This document shows, in pieces, positions 27,569 through 36,156 of a stretch of DNA of 64,000 nucleotides. The DNA is taken from the NCBI GenBank assembly GCA_021774695.1, contig JAJFIU010000162.1, positions 62,001 through 126,000 on the forward strand, read 5' to 3'. The position numbers and the translations under genes are program-made. Each line of letters opens with the position of its first letter. The stretch's first letter is position 1. Source of the DNA: Alphaproteobacteria bacterium (lineage in GTDB: Bacteria; Pseudomonadota; Alphaproteobacteria; Sphingomonadales; Kordiimonadaceae). The notes beneath the pieces are model-generated. The model ran no database searches and was not told where the DNA came from. It was given only the letters and a program-made list of their open reading frames with translations.

Positions 27569-28288
27569 TCAAAGACTGGCAGCAATTGCTTTAGCGGCCG
27601 CAACCGGATCATCCGCGCCGGTTATCGGACGCCCAATCACCAGAATATCAGCACCAGCAGAAATGACTTCGCGCGGTGCCATCACCCGTTTTTGATCACC
27701 TGCGGCGGAGCCCAAAGGCCTGATGCCCGGCACCACCAGCTTAAAGTCTTGTGCGGTTTGGCTTCGTACCATGGCGATTTCTTTGGGGCTGCAAACAATA
27801 CCGTCCAAGCCCGACGCCTGAGCAAGCCCCGCCAACGTAGGCACGACGGTATCGGTCGAGCCGGAAATTGACATCGCGGCCAGATCATCGTTATCGAGAC
27901 TGGTTAAAAGCGTCACCCCCACCACCCACGGCGCAGCCACGCCGTGTCTGTCAGCTTCTTCCGCGGCTGTTTCAGCGGCGCGGCGCATCATCTCGGGTCC
28001 GCCCTGGGTGTGGATAGTCAATATTTTGGGTGCCAGCGGCATCACGGCGCGAAGTGCGCCCACCACTGTATTGGGAATATCGTGAAACTTGAGATCCAGA
28101 AAAATTGGCATCCCGGTGTCGGCCACTGCCTTGAAACCGTCCGCCCCATTCGCGCAATAAAACTCCAGCCCCAGCTTGATACCGCCCACGACACCCAACA
28201 GATTTGACGCGGCCGCAACCGCTGCTTCGGTATTGGTTGTATCAAGCGCACAAAAGATACGATCGCTAGGCTTCACATCGGCTGTCAT
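27569..28288 (-). CDS. pyrF: Orotidine 5'-phosphate decarboxylase PyrF
   Basis: A 239-residue TIM-barrel enzyme that makes UMP from OMP. The catalytic D65-x-K67-x-x-D70 motif is in FLDLKFHDIPNTV, the N-terminal substrate segment is IFCALDTTN, and the phosphate-binding end is VPGIRPLG with VIGRPITGADDP. Length and motifs are standard for group I OMP decarboxylases. It is the last gene of the minus-strand ihfB-lapA-pyrF set. Confidence 0.97.
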   Translation of the reverse strand: MTADVKPSDRIFCALDTTNTEAAVAAASNLLGVVGGIKLGLEFYCANGADGFKAVADTGMPIFLDLKFHDIPNTVVGALRAVMPLAPKILTIHTQGGPEMMRRAAETAAEEADRHGVAAPWVVGVTLLTSLDNDDLAAMSISGSTDTVVPTLAGLAQASGLDGIVCSPKEIAMVRSQTAQDFKLVVPGIRPLGSAAGDQKRVMAPREVISAGADILVIGRPITGADDPVAAAKAIAASL

Positions 28289-28374
28289 AAAAGGCTCCCA
28301 GGCTGACGGTGGAATATCTCTTGCGTCGTACCGGCAAACAACCTGAAGCGCAAGGTCTGCATCGCAAGAACCAG

Positions 28375-28749
28375 CTAACTCTCTTTAGGAACAACTGCAG
28401 TGTCGCTATCCAGGTCGCTGGCAGCAGTGTGGGCTTTGGCGGCCCGGTGCTGGTGCGCGTCTTCCGCAAGTGCAGATACCTGACCCTCCAGATAATTGGT
28501 TCGGCGTTCCGCTTTGCGTCTTTTGGCAAATCCCTGCAGCCTGAGCCATCCGGTAACGCCTGCAGCTGCCACCACGCCGATAAAAATACCGAGAAACAAT
28601 AGCAAATAGGCTGGCATGGGCGGCAGAAAGCCCAGCGGCTCCACAGACAACACAATCAGCTGGCGATTATTGATGGCAAACAGAATCAGAATGAGGGCTA
28701 AAACCAGCCACAACAGGCGGCGACATATAATCCAAAAACTCTTCAACAT
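28375..28749 (-). CDS. LapA-family (DUF1049) inner-membrane protein
   Basis: A 124-residue protein with two transmembrane helices (about 10-28 and 46-66) separated by a short loop, in the DUF1049/LapA pattern (ILFAINNRQLIVLSVEPLG). A basic, charged cytoplasmic tail follows. In enterobacteria LapA works with LapB in control of lipopolysaccharide synthesis, and ihfB-lapA-pyrF is the common alphaproteobacterial order. The tail from residue 75 on is polar and probably disordered. Confidence 0.85.
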   Translation of the reverse strand: MLKSFWIICRRLLWLVLALILILFAINNRQLIVLSVEPLGFLPPMPAYLLLFLGIFIGVVAAAGVTGWLRLQGFAKRRKAERRTNYLEGQVSALAEDAHQHRAAKAHTAASDLDSDTAVVPKES

Positions 28750-28812
28750 GCGCTTGGGTCTCGTCGGACTATAGGGGAATGTATGTCTTTAAAATGAGTA
28801 TGAATCGAAACA

Positions 28813-28829
28813 GTCTCCAATCGGGAGAC
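28813..28829 (-). terminator. Hairpin downstream of ihfB
   Basis: GTCTCC and GGAGAC form a perfect 6-bp inverted repeat with a 5-base loop, 67 bases after the end of ihfB on the minus strand. The following sequence (TGTTTCG) is only weakly T-rich, so it may be a partial terminator, a processing site or an operator for lapA. Confidence 0.4.
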
Positions 28830-28895
28830 AGAAACATCAAAAACCACGCGCTTTGCCAGCGCCCGAATACCTTGTCCCGAATTATTTATCCCTAA

Positions 28896-29174
28896 TTATT
28901 TATTCAGGCGCTCGCGGAGGTCTTTGCCGGTTTTAAAATAGGGTACCCGCTTGTCAGCTACTTCAACCTTTTCACCCGTTCGTGGGTTTCGGCCGATGCG
29001 TGCTGGCCGTTCTTTCACGGAGAAAGCACCAAAACCACGCAACTCAACACGATCACCTCGGGAAAGAGCCCCGGTAATCTCATCGAAAATCTTTGATACA
29101 ATACGCTCTACATCCCGGTAATAGAGATGTGGATTAGCATCTGCAATTTTCGCAATCAACTCGGACTTGATCAT
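28896..29174 (-). CDS. ihfB: Integration host factor beta subunit
   Basis: A 92-residue HU/IHF-family DNA-bending protein. N-terminal [21 protein letters not shown] and the beta-arm segment [23 protein letters not shown] fit IHF beta. It pairs with IHF alpha encoded elsewhere. The start is ATG at 29174, preceded by GGGAGGACG; the frame is open 7 codons further without family similarity. Downstream of rpsA as in many Proteobacteria, but separated from it by 420 bases and a strong terminator. Confidence 0.96.
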   Translation of the reverse strand: MIKSELIAKIADANPHLYYRDVERIVSKIFDEITGALSRGDRVELRGFGAFSVKERPARIGRNPRTGEKVEVADKRVPYFKTGKDLRERLNK

Positions 29175-29460
29175 AAACGTCCTCCCGCAAGGCACCCTTT
29201 TTTATCCCCACTCGAAACCGGGATGCCTTTGTAAATTTTCGAAAGCGTGCCACCTCATTGAGCGTCCGTCAAGATAAGCCTTTCAAAGAAAAGGGGTTTT
29301 GATGCGATTTTATGGCAATCGCTGCCCAAATACCATAAAAATGGCTATGAAATTCGACGCTTTTAATCAAATTCCACCCTCAGCGCTCCAAGTTTTGCCG
29401 AAGATTCGCCAGAGGCAATGTCTGAACAACACCCTCGACCAAGGTGATTCTCTGCCGCCG

Positions 29461-29496
29461 GGCGAACAAACTGGCGAACAAACTGGCGAACAAACT
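29461..29496. repeat. Three perfect 12-bp tandem repeats
   Basis: GGCGAACAAACT is repeated three times without mismatch (29461-29472, 29473-29484, 29485-29496) in the rpsA-ihfB gap. Perfect identity suggests recent slippage. No function is apparent. Confidence 0.9.
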
Positions 29497-29521
29497 TTGG
29501 GCGATGCGGCTGACCAAGCAC

Positions 29522-29560
29522 AAAAAAGCCGCCCCCCGGAATAACCAGGGAGCGGCTTTT
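29522..29560 (-). terminator. Strong intrinsic terminator of rpsA
   Basis: On the minus strand AAAAGCCGCTCCCTGG pairs over 16 bp (two G-U) with CCGGGGGGCGGCTTTT around the loop TTATT and runs into six T. It starts 34 bases after the rpsA stop. The symmetric A/T flanks mean it could also end transcripts arriving on the plus strand. Confidence 0.85.
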
Positions 29561-29594
29561 AGAAACACTTGTAAGGCAAATAACCAGATTAGGT

Positions 29595-31295
29595 TTATTT
29601 GTCTTCTTTGGCTTTCTCAAGCGCAGCGCCAAGAATATCGCCGAGGCTTGCGCCAGCATCGGTTGAACCATATTGCTCAACAGCGGCTTTTTCTTCGGCA
29701 ACTTCAAGGGCTTTAATAGACAGGTTGAGCTTGCGGCTCGACTTGTCAACGCCAGTAACCATTGCGTCAACCTTGTCACCAACAGCGAAGCGCTCTGGGC
29801 GCTGATCACCGCGATCACGTGCTAGGTCGTTGCGACGAATAAAGGCAGAAGCGCCAGTTTCACCAACTACAACTTCGATGCCATTGTCGTTAACAACTTT
29901 AACAACGCAGGTAACCTGCTCGCCGCGTTTCTTGGATACAACATCCTTGAACGGGTCGCCGCTAAGCTGCTTAACACCAAGGCTGATGCGTTCTTTCTTC
30001 ATGTCTACATCAAGGACAACGGCTTTCACCATATCGCCTTTTGTGTATTCCTGAATTGCATCTTCGCCTGAACGGTCCCAGTTAAGGTCAGACAGGTGAA
30101 CCATGCCGTCAACGTCGCCTTCAAGGCCGATGAACAAACCAAATTCGGTGATGTTCTTAACTTCGCCTTCGATCTCGGTGCCCTGTGGATACTTGGCAGC
30201 AAATGCTTCCCAAGGATTATCACCACACTGCTTGAGACCAAGTGAAATACGGCGCTTGGCTGGATCAACTTCCAGAACCATCACTTCAACGTCCTGGCTG
30301 GTAGAAACAATCTTGCCAGGGTGTACGTTTTTCTTAACCCAGCTCATCTCGCTTACGTGCACAAGACCTTCAACGCCGGCTTCCAGCTCAACAAAAGCAC
30401 CATAATCAGTGATGTTGGTAACCCGGCCCTGATACTTGGTACCAAGCGGGTATTTCGTTTCGATGTCATCCCACGGATCGTCGGCAAGCTGCTTCATACC
30501 AAGGCTGATACGCTGAGTTTCAGGATTGATACGAACGATCTGAACTTTAACGGTTTCACCGATTGTCAGAACTTCGCTTGGGTGATTAACCCGGCGCCAC
30601 GAAATATCAGTGACGTGCAACAGGCCGTCGATACCACCAAGGTCAACAAAGGCGCCGTAATCAGTGATGTTTTTCACAATACCGTCAACAGCATCGCCTT
30701 CTTTAACCTGGTTCATCAGTTCAGCGCGCTGACCTTGACGATCTTCCTCAAGAATAGCCCGGCGCGAAACAACGATGTTGCCGCGGCGACGATCCATTTT
30801 CAGAACCTGGAAAGGCTGTTTGATGTTCATCAAAGGTGTTACGTCGCGAATTGGACGAATATCAACTTGGCTGCCCGGCAAGAAAGCAACAGCGCCGTTA
30901 AGGTCTACTGTAAAGCCTCCTTTAACCCGGCCGAAGATAACACCTTCAACACGACTGTCATTTTCAAAGGCTTTCTCAAGCTCGGTCCAGGCTTCTTCGC
31001 GGCGTGCTTTGTCGCGCGACAGAATAGCTTCGCCCATCGCGTTTTCAACGCGGTCGACATAAACTTCAACCTCGTCGCCAACAACAAGCTCTGCTTCTTG
31101 GCCTGGAGCCATAAATTCACGGAGTGGAACGCGACCTTCAGCCTTGAGGCCGATATCGATAATCGCGAAATCATTTTCAATGGAAACGATCATCCCTTTA
31201 ACAACACGGCCCTCAAAGCCTGTGTCTGCTGGCATCGTTTCGTTCAGAAGTGCCTCAAAATCGGAGAGGCCTGGCATGGTTGCCACTTCAGACAT
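29595..31295 (-). CDS. rpsA: 30S ribosomal protein S1
   Basis: A 566-residue protein built from six S1 (OB-fold) repeats; four central ones are clear from the recurring pattern ITDYGAFVDLGG...GLLHVTDISW, GLVHVSEMSW and GMVHLSDLNW. It binds mRNA and helps initiation at weak ribosome sites. The start is ATG at 31295 with AAAGGA seven bases upstream; an in-frame codon at 31310 precedes this site. The cmk gene is upstream on the same strand, 200 bases away, which leaves space for its own promoter. Confidence 0.98.
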   Translation of the reverse strand: MSEVATMPGLSDFEALLNETMPADTGFEGRVVKGMIVSIENDFAIIDIGLKAEGRVPLREFMAPGQEAELVVGDEVEVYVDRVENAMGEAILSRDKARREEAWTELEKAFENDSRVEGVIFGRVKGGFTVDLNGAVAFLPGSQVDIRPIRDVTPLMNIKQPFQVLKMDRRRGNIVVSRRAILEEDRQGQRAELMNQVKEGDAVDGIVKNITDYGAFVDLGGIDGLLHVTDISWRRVNHPSEVLTIGETVKVQIVRINPETQRISLGMKQLADDPWDDIETKYPLGTKYQGRVTNITDYGAFVELEAGVEGLVHVSEMSWVKKNVHPGKIVSTSQDVEVMVLEVDPAKRRISLGLKQCGDNPWEAFAAKYPQGTEIEGEVKNITEFGLFIGLEGDVDGMVHLSDLNWDRSGEDAIQEYTKGDMVKAVVLDVDMKKERISLGVKQLSGDPFKDVVSKKRGEQVTCVVKVVNDNGIEVVVGETGASAFIRRNDLARDRGDQRPERFAVGDKVDAMVTGVDKSSRKLNLSIKALEVAEEKAAVEQYGSTDAGASLGDILGAALEKAKEDK

Positions 31296-31495
31296 ATAGT
31301 GTCCTTTCAAATACTCTTGTTTTCGTGCCTGCCGGTTGGTTCCGGCGGTCTTCTTTCGAGTTTTTCAAGCGTGGGACCATCCCTCGCTTTTCTGTGGCCC
31401 GAAAGCCTCTAACACAACAATAAAAAACCAATCCGCGACCGAAGGTATTCCCGGTTGCGAATAGCCCGCTTATGCAGCGTCTTCGGATATTGGGG

Positions 31496-32128
31496 CTAAA
31501 GCCGTTCTTTCACCAGATCGACCGCCCTTAAAAACACGGCGTCTATAGCGAGTTCCGTTGTATCTAGCAAGAGGGCATCTTCAGCGGGCTTCAAAGGCGC
31601 ATCTGCGCGGCCCATATCCCTTGTATCGCGGGCCTGCACATCAGCAAGGATTTGCTCGTAGGTAACAGCGGGTTCGCGGTCCTTAAGCTCCACAAAACGG
31701 CGGCGTGCCCGCACGTCAGCACTTGCAGTAACATAGAGCTTCAAATTGGCGTCCGGGCAAACCACAGTGCCTATATCGCGGCCATCGAGCACGGCCCCTG
31801 TTTTGCCGCCTGGCGGGCAGACAGAGAAATTACGTTGAAATTTCAATAAGTTGGCCCTGACACCCGGCATCGCAGCTACCTTGGAGGCAGCGTCGCCGGT
31901 GCGCTCTTCACGCAGCGCAGGATCGCCGAGCAAGGCCGGATCAAGATTTGCCGACACGCCAACAGCAGCAGCAACGTCATCCGCTTTAAAACCAGCTCGC
32001 AGCACTCCGAGCCCCACGGCGCGGTACAGACTGCCTGTGTCCAGGTAGGCGTAATTAAATTCCGCTGCCAATCGCCGCGCCAGTGTACCTTTTCCCGCCG
32101 CAGCAGGCCCATCAATCGCAATAATCAC
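31496..32128 (-). CDS. cmk: Cytidylate kinase Cmk
   Basis: A 210-residue P-loop kinase that phosphorylates CMP and dCMP. The Walker A motif GPAAAGKGT is at residues 7-15, the LDTGSLYRAVGL segment follows, and DGRDIGTVVCPDANLK and the lid ADVRARRRFVEL are present. Located between aroA and rpsA, the standard order. Cytoplasmic. Confidence 0.96.
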   Translation of the reverse strand: MIIAIDGPAAAGKGTLARRLAAEFNYAYLDTGSLYRAVGLGVLRAGFKADDVAAAVGVSANLDPALLGDPALREERTGDAASKVAAMPGVRANLLKFQRNFSVCPPGGKTGAVLDGRDIGTVVCPDANLKLYVTASADVRARRRFVELKDREPAVTYEQILADVQARDTRDMGRADAPLKPAEDALLLDTTELAIDAVFLRAVDLVKERL

Positions 32129-32386
32129 CGCGAATCACCTTACCTAAAGTTTGGCGTGTTATAAGAAAGCCTGCGTAAAAACGCCAGAAATTAGCGTTGT
32201 TGGCCACCGCATTGACTCTGAACAGCTCGTTTGTTAAAAAGAACAAAATAAGAACGCAAGGAGGCTGCTAAGCGCAATATGGGACGTTTTTTGCCTGAAA
32301 AACTGTTACTTATCTTGCCATTTTTTCTGGCTGTTTCCGTTGCTGAAAATCTCAAGTCAACAGCCCAAATAATTGAGGGACAAACC

Positions 32387-32797
32387 ATGGAAAACTCTGC
32401 ACCCAATGTAACCACCATAACTGCTTTGCTACCGGTGGAAATAGTTGAGCCCAATGCGATATTTTTTGAAAAAATTGGCTTCAGTCGGACCAGCGAAGTC
32501 AGTGAGGATCCGAGCGACCCATCAACGCCGCTTGGTTTTGTAATTATGGTCAGCGGCAAAACACAAGTGATGTTGCAAAGCGTTCAAAGTATCAAAAATG
32601 ACGCACCTGAAATGATCCCTGAAGGCGGCACCACCAGCTTTTTATTCATTGAAGTTAACGATCTGGATGCGGTGATAAATAGTTTAAAAGACTATCCCGT
32701 TTTCATGGAGCGGCGCACCACATTTTACGGCTCGGAAGAAATTGGCATCACAAGTCCCGGCGGCCACAAAGTGACATTTGCCAAGTTTGACCGCTAA
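32387..32797 (+). CDS. VOC (glyoxalase/bleomycin-resistance fold) protein
   Basis: A 136-residue protein with one VOC domain: TALLPVEIVEPNAIFFEKIGF, the middle strand VIMVSGKTQVMLQS and the C-terminal half FLFIEVNDLDAVINSL with GSEEIGITSPGGHKVTFAKF. Members are dimeric metal enzymes or binding proteins; too few metal ligands are certain here to choose. The ATG at 32387 follows GAGGGA; a longer frame from 32279 would add a signal-like segment but lacks a ribosome site. It is inserted on the plus strand between cmk and aroA. Confidence 0.8.
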   Translation: MENSAPNVTTITALLPVEIVEPNAIFFEKIGFSRTSEVSEDPSDPSTPLGFVIMVSGKTQVMLQSVQSIKNDAPEMIPEGGTTSFLFIEVNDLDAVINSLKDYPVFMERRTTFYGSEEIGITSPGGHKVTFAKFDR

Positions 32798-32820
32798 AAA
32801 GCACTCGAAGAAACGAACCG

Positions 32821-34140
32821 TTAGGTTTTTAGACCAGCGCCCAGCCCTGTCATCAACTCGGTAAAACCCGGAAAACTGGTTTGGATGGGGCTGGCATCAT
32901 CAATGGTAACCGGTGCCTTCGCCATTTGGCCCAAAACTGAAAAGCTCATCGCGATACGATGATCAAGATGGGTTTCCACGCTGCCACCGCCCGGCACTCT
33001 GCCGCCAGCGCCGTGAATGACAAGGCCGTCCGGTAGTTCCTCAACCTGTACCCCGTTTGCCGCAAGGCCTTGTGCCATAGCAGCCAGACGATCAGATTCC
33101 TTAACCCGCAATTCCTCCAGACCGGTAAATCGGCTAACGCCCTCAGCAACCGCGGCAGCACAAAACAACACCGGAAACTCGTCGATCATGGTCGAAGGGT
33201 CGACCGCCAGATCGCTTACTGCCGTCAGGGCTGCGGCTCTAACCCGCAAAGTGCCAACAGGTTCACCGCCCAAAACCGTTTGGTCTTCAACCTCAATATC
33301 AGCGCCCATCGCGGTTAGCGCCCCGATAATCCCGGTTCGCAGCGGATTAAGGCCAACATTCTTAACAGTAATATCCGAGCCCGGCACCATAGAAGCCGCA
33401 GCCAGCAAAAAAGCTGTGGACGATATATCGCCGGGCACATCAACCTGGATCGGCGACAATTCCGGCTGGCCTTCGATACTAACCACCCGCACACCTTCTT
33501 CATCGTTAACCCTTATATCAGCACCCATGGCAGTAAGCATGCGCTCGCTATGGTCCCGAGTCGCCACTTTTTCACGCACAATGGTACGACCGGGGGTGTT
33601 CAAGCCCGCCAGCAACACCGCTGACTTAACCTGAGCACTTGCCATCGGTGGGCTATAATCAAGCACTAGTGGTCGCGGCGTTCCTTTGATAGTGAGCGGT
33701 AGGTACCGCCCTTCGCGCGCGCTAAATTCAGCACCCAGATCTTGCAGCGGCACCGTCACCCGGTCCATAGGCCGCGACCTGAGCGAGGCGTCGCCGGTCA
33801 TGGTAACGGTAATATCGTGGCTGGCGATTAGACCCAACAACAAGCGTGTTGAAGTGCCGGAATTGCCCATATCGATGACGTCATCAGGGCTGACAAGCCC
33901 GCCAACACCAACGCCGAACACCTCATAGTGGCCGGCGCCGAGCCGGTTAATGGTCGCGCCCATTGCGCGCATGGCGGTGGCGGTTGCAAGCACATCTTCG
34001 CCCTCCAACAGGCCGCGAATTTCTGACCGACCAACGGCCAGTGCCGACAGCATCAAAGCACGGTGCGATATTGATTTATCTCCGGGCACGCGCACACGGC
34101 CGCTGAGGGCAGAATTTGGGCTTGAAATCAGTTTGGGCAC
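32821..34140 (-). CDS. aroA: EPSP synthase AroA
   Basis: A 439-residue enzyme of the shikimate pathway joining shikimate 3-phosphate and PEP. Motifs: RVRVPGDKSISHRALML at the N-terminus, LGNSGT-type MGNSGTSTRLL, GDASLRSRPM, and VKESDRLAAMAQGL. The MASAQVKSAVLLAGL segment fits class II (CP4-like) enzymes. The start is probably GTG at 34140 (AGCGGA upstream); a TTG at 34164 in frame is possible. Divergent from the TIGR02300 gene, with cmk and rpsA downstream. Confidence 0.96.
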   Translation of the reverse strand: MPKLISSPNSALSGRVRVPGDKSISHRALMLSALAVGRSEIRGLLEGEDVLATATAMRAMGATINRLGAGHYEVFGVGVGGLVSPDDVIDMGNSGTSTRLLLGLIASHDITVTMTGDASLRSRPMDRVTVPLQDLGAEFSAREGRYLPLTIKGTPRPLVLDYSPPMASAQVKSAVLLAGLNTPGRTIVREKVATRDHSERMLTAMGADIRVNDEEGVRVVSIEGQPELSPIQVDVPGDISSTAFLLAAASMVPGSDITVKNVGLNPLRTGIIGALTAMGADIEVEDQTVLGGEPVGTLRVRAAALTAVSDLAVDPSTMIDEFPVLFCAAAVAEGVSRFTGLEELRVKESDRLAAMAQGLAANGVQVEELPDGLVIHGAGGRVPGGGSVETHLDHRIAMSFSVLGQMAKAPVTIDDASPIQTSFPGFTELMTGLGAGLKT

Positions 34141-34260
34141 GATGAAGTTTCCGCTTTGTAGCAATTGTTGTCAGTAAAGCTTTGACAGGCGCGTGTGATC
34201 ATGGCAAGTGGAGCGCCGAATTCTTTGCTGCAAACCGCATTAAATTGCAAGGAGATTAGC

Positions 34261-34563
34261 GTGGCAAATCCTGAATGGGGTAAAAAGCAGACCTGTCCAA
34301 AGTGTGGCGAAAGCTTTTATGATCTTTGTAAAGAAAACCCGTATGTGTGCATCGCCTGTGCCCACGAGTGGGTTCCTGAACCAATATTGAAAACTAAACA
34401 GCCAATTGCTGTGAAAAAAGAACCTGAGCCTGAAGAGGCTGAAGACGACGAAGACGACATCGATCTGGACGATGAGGATGATGCCGTTGTAAGTCTCGAC
34501 AATGACGACGACGAAGATGTTGCCGCGATTGTTGATACATCTTTGGCTGACAAAGAGACTTAA
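34261..34563 (+). CDS. TIGR02300 family zinc-ribbon protein with acidic tail
   Basis: A 100-residue protein starting with GTG at 34261 behind AAGGAG. The N-terminus NPEWGKKQTCPKCGESFYDL and a second C-x2-C (C30, C33) form a zinc ribbon. The remainder, residues 45-100, is almost entirely acidic (DDEDDIDLDDEDD). This is the TIGR02300 family, widespread in alphaproteobacteria and typically divergent from aroA, as here. Function is unknown. The acidic tail suggests binding to a basic partner such as RNA-polymerase or ribosomal proteins, which is inference. Confidence 0.92.
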   Translation: MANPEWGKKQTCPKCGESFYDLCKENPYVCIACAHEWVPEPILKTKQPIAVKKEPEPEEAEDDEDDIDLDDEDDAVVSLDNDDDEDVAAIVDTSLADKET

Positions 34564-34571
34564 CCAAGTTC

Positions 34572-34596
34572 GCCGGGCAGCAAGCTGCCGCCCGGC
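34572..34596 (+). terminator. Hairpin after TIGR02300 gene
   Basis: GCCGGGC (34572-34578) and GCCCGGC (34590-34596) form a perfect 7-bp stem right after the stop codon. The tail TTAACTCTCT has only scattered T residues, so termination efficiency is doubtful. Confidence 0.45.
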
Positions 34597-34700
34597 TTAA
34601 CTCTCTGCGACCAGACTTGGCCGCAGAATCCGGTGGTCATGAATAATTTGGCCGCCAATGACCCGGACCCAAATGTGCGGGCTTAACTTCCCAATATTAT

Positions 34701-34776
34701 GGGGCCGTAGCTCAGCTGGGAGAGCGCCTCGCTGGCAGCGAGGAGGTCAGGGGTTCGAGCCCCCTCGGCTCCACCA
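34701..34776 (+). tRNA. tRNA-Ala (anticodon GGC)
   Basis: A 76-base cloverleaf with encoded CCA. The acceptor stem GGGGCCG pairs with CGGCTCC, including the G3-U70 pair that identifies alanine tRNA. The anticodon arm CCTCG-CTGGCAG-CGAGG gives anticodon GGC (reads GCC/GCU). The T-arm is GGGGTTCGAGCCCC with TTCGA. No attachment-site-like repeat of its 3' end was seen nearby. Confidence 0.97.
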
Positions 34777-34797
34777 ATTTCTTCTATATATGCCTAG

Positions 34798-35481
34798 TTA
34801 GTCATCGCCCTTGTCAGTTGAGATTCGGGTTTTCAGTTCGGCGAACTTTTCGCCGGCTGTATCCGTTCCCCTGCCGACAGCTGCCCCGAGCCGGGCCCAA
34901 ATCAAATCGCCTTGCTGGCTCACCAGCTTCACGCCCACGATATATCCCGCATAAGCCGCCAGCAACCAAATCCAGCCGTTATCCATGTTCACATAATTAG
35001 GCAATGTGACAAACCAGGCGAACGCCAACCCAATATTGGTAAAGGAATTGATGATAAATCCAATTATCAAATCAAAGCCCAGATAGTCGAACCATTCACC
35101 GGGCGAGAACACAACACCCAGGAATTCAAAAATTTCCCCAACTTCAATGACAAAATAGGCGAACAGCGCCATTGTTCCGTAAAAACCACCGCCAAAAAAC
35201 ATCACTTTGTTATGTAAAAGATCGCTTCCGGCATCTTTGTGGAGAAAAGGTTTTTTCGGCGGCGCGGGGGCTGGCTCTTCACCGGCTTTTTTTCGCCGTT
35301 TTGCCTCGGCTTTGGCCTCTGACTTGGTTTTTTTGTGGTCTTTAAACTGTTGCTTGAGACCTTTGCTGTCGTCAAACCGGCTCAACCGCCCAGAGGTGAT
35401 GGACCACTGCAAAATAAGAAAGGTAAAAGCCGCCACTGGCGCGCTACCAAACAATATAGCTCTGATACTATCGCCGATCAT
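34798..35481 (-). CDS. Hypothetical inner-membrane protein
   Basis: A 227-residue protein, not recognised. It has one N-terminal hydrophobic helix (about 10-27), a strongly basic charged region (residues 40-80, KTKSEAKAEAKRRKKAGEE) followed by PAPAPPKKP, and three further membrane helices (about 95-117, 133-158 and 163-184). The C-terminal 40 residues are soluble. It lies directly downstream of the tRNA on the opposite strand and upstream of the DUF427 gene end. Function unknown. Confidence 0.7.
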   Translation of the reverse strand: MIGDSIRAILFGSAPVAAFTFLILQWSITSGRLSRFDDSKGLKQQFKDHKKTKSEAKAEAKRRKKAGEEPAPAPPKKPFLHKDAGSDLLHNKVMFFGGGFYGTMALFAYFVIEVGEIFEFLGVVFSPGEWFDYLGFDLIIGFIINSFTNIGLAFAWFVTLPNYVNMDNGWIWLLAAYAGYIVGVKLVSQQGDLIWARLGAAVGRGTDTAGEKFAELKTRISTDKGDD

Positions 35482-35577
35482 TGCCGCACCCCATCACTAT
35501 TGCCTCCAGCTAATAAGGCTATTTTCGAGGTTGGTTTCAAGCGGTATCAACGCCGACATCAATATTTACCGCCTGCC

Positions 35578-35997
35578 CTATTGCGTCATCGGCTGGCCAT
35601 CCAACAGGATTTTTTCCACCCGGTCCGGGTAAAAAAAAGCGACATAGTCTGAAAGCTGAGCTACTTCGTCGTAGGGGCTGTCGTATCCCCAAACTGCGGC
35701 GCTGGCACCGCCGCCGCCTGCCTGAATGTCCCAGTAACGAGCCTCGCCTTTAAACGGGCAATAAGTCGTATTTGAGTTCGCCTGCAAAAGATCAAACCGC
35801 ACGTCGTCGCGGGGCAGATAAACCACCGGTGGGTAGCCACCTTCCCGAAGCAATATAGCTTGCGACGTTTCGGCAATGACCTGACCAAAGGCTTCAACCT
35901 GCACAGAGCCCAAAAGCGGCTCCAGCGTTATTGTATGATCAGGGTGTTTTTTGAACCCCGGAGCTAAATTAGTAGCGGCTGAATCGGTGTTTGGCAT
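35578..35997 (-). CDS. DUF427 domain protein
   Basis: A 139-residue protein with the DUF427 signature: VEAFGQVIAETSQAILLRE, PPVVYLPRDDVR and TYCPFKGEARYWDI, ending with VAFFYPDRVEKILLDG. The conserved histidine, cysteine and tryptophan positions suggest an enzymatic or ligand-binding pocket, but no activity is established. The ATG at 35997 is preceded by GAGGAA; the longer frame to 36135 is not family-like and reaches the divergent amidohydrolase. Confidence 0.9.
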   Translation of the reverse strand: MPNTDSAATNLAPGFKKHPDHTITLEPLLGSVQVEAFGQVIAETSQAILLREGGYPPVVYLPRDDVRFDLLQANSNTTYCPFKGEARYWDIQAGGGGASAAVWGYDSPYDEVAQLSDYVAFFYPDRVEKILLDGQPMTQ

Positions 35998-36156
35998 CAC
36001 TCGTTCCTCGACTGTATAGGCCAACCATAACCCGCGATGCAGCCGCGAGACAGGCGTTATTTTGAGCCTGCCAATTGCATAAACGCACCAATTGCCGTTT
36101 AATATGGCCAAAGAATAATCCAAATGGCACAGCACGGCGACAAAGGGGCACTCGCA

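Larger units (their letters stand above)
29175..29594. other. Intergenic region between rpsA and ihfB, no convincing gene
   Basis: 420 bases that hold the rpsA terminator at the right end, a 12-bp triple repeat in the middle and the ihfB leader at the left. A plus-strand frame of 81 codons (29299-29544) and minus-strand frames cross the repeat, but none has a ribosome site or family resemblance. The plus-strand frame is kept open through the repeat (G-E-Q-T units), which is expected from a 12-bp period. Confidence 0.6.

Noticed and set aside
29299-29544. Plus-strand 81-codon gene in the rpsA-ihfB gap
   Set aside because: Held open by a 12-bp repeat, no ribosome site, ends inside the terminator.
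30321-31412. Long plus-strand open frame (363 codons) opposite rpsA
   Set aside because: It is the antisense of six S1 repeats, lacks a ribosome site and has no protein-like motif; rpsA is certain.
34701-34776. tRNA-Ala as an integration site
   Set aside because: No repeat of its 3' end and no integrase were found downstream; the neighbouring genes look like ordinary chromosome.
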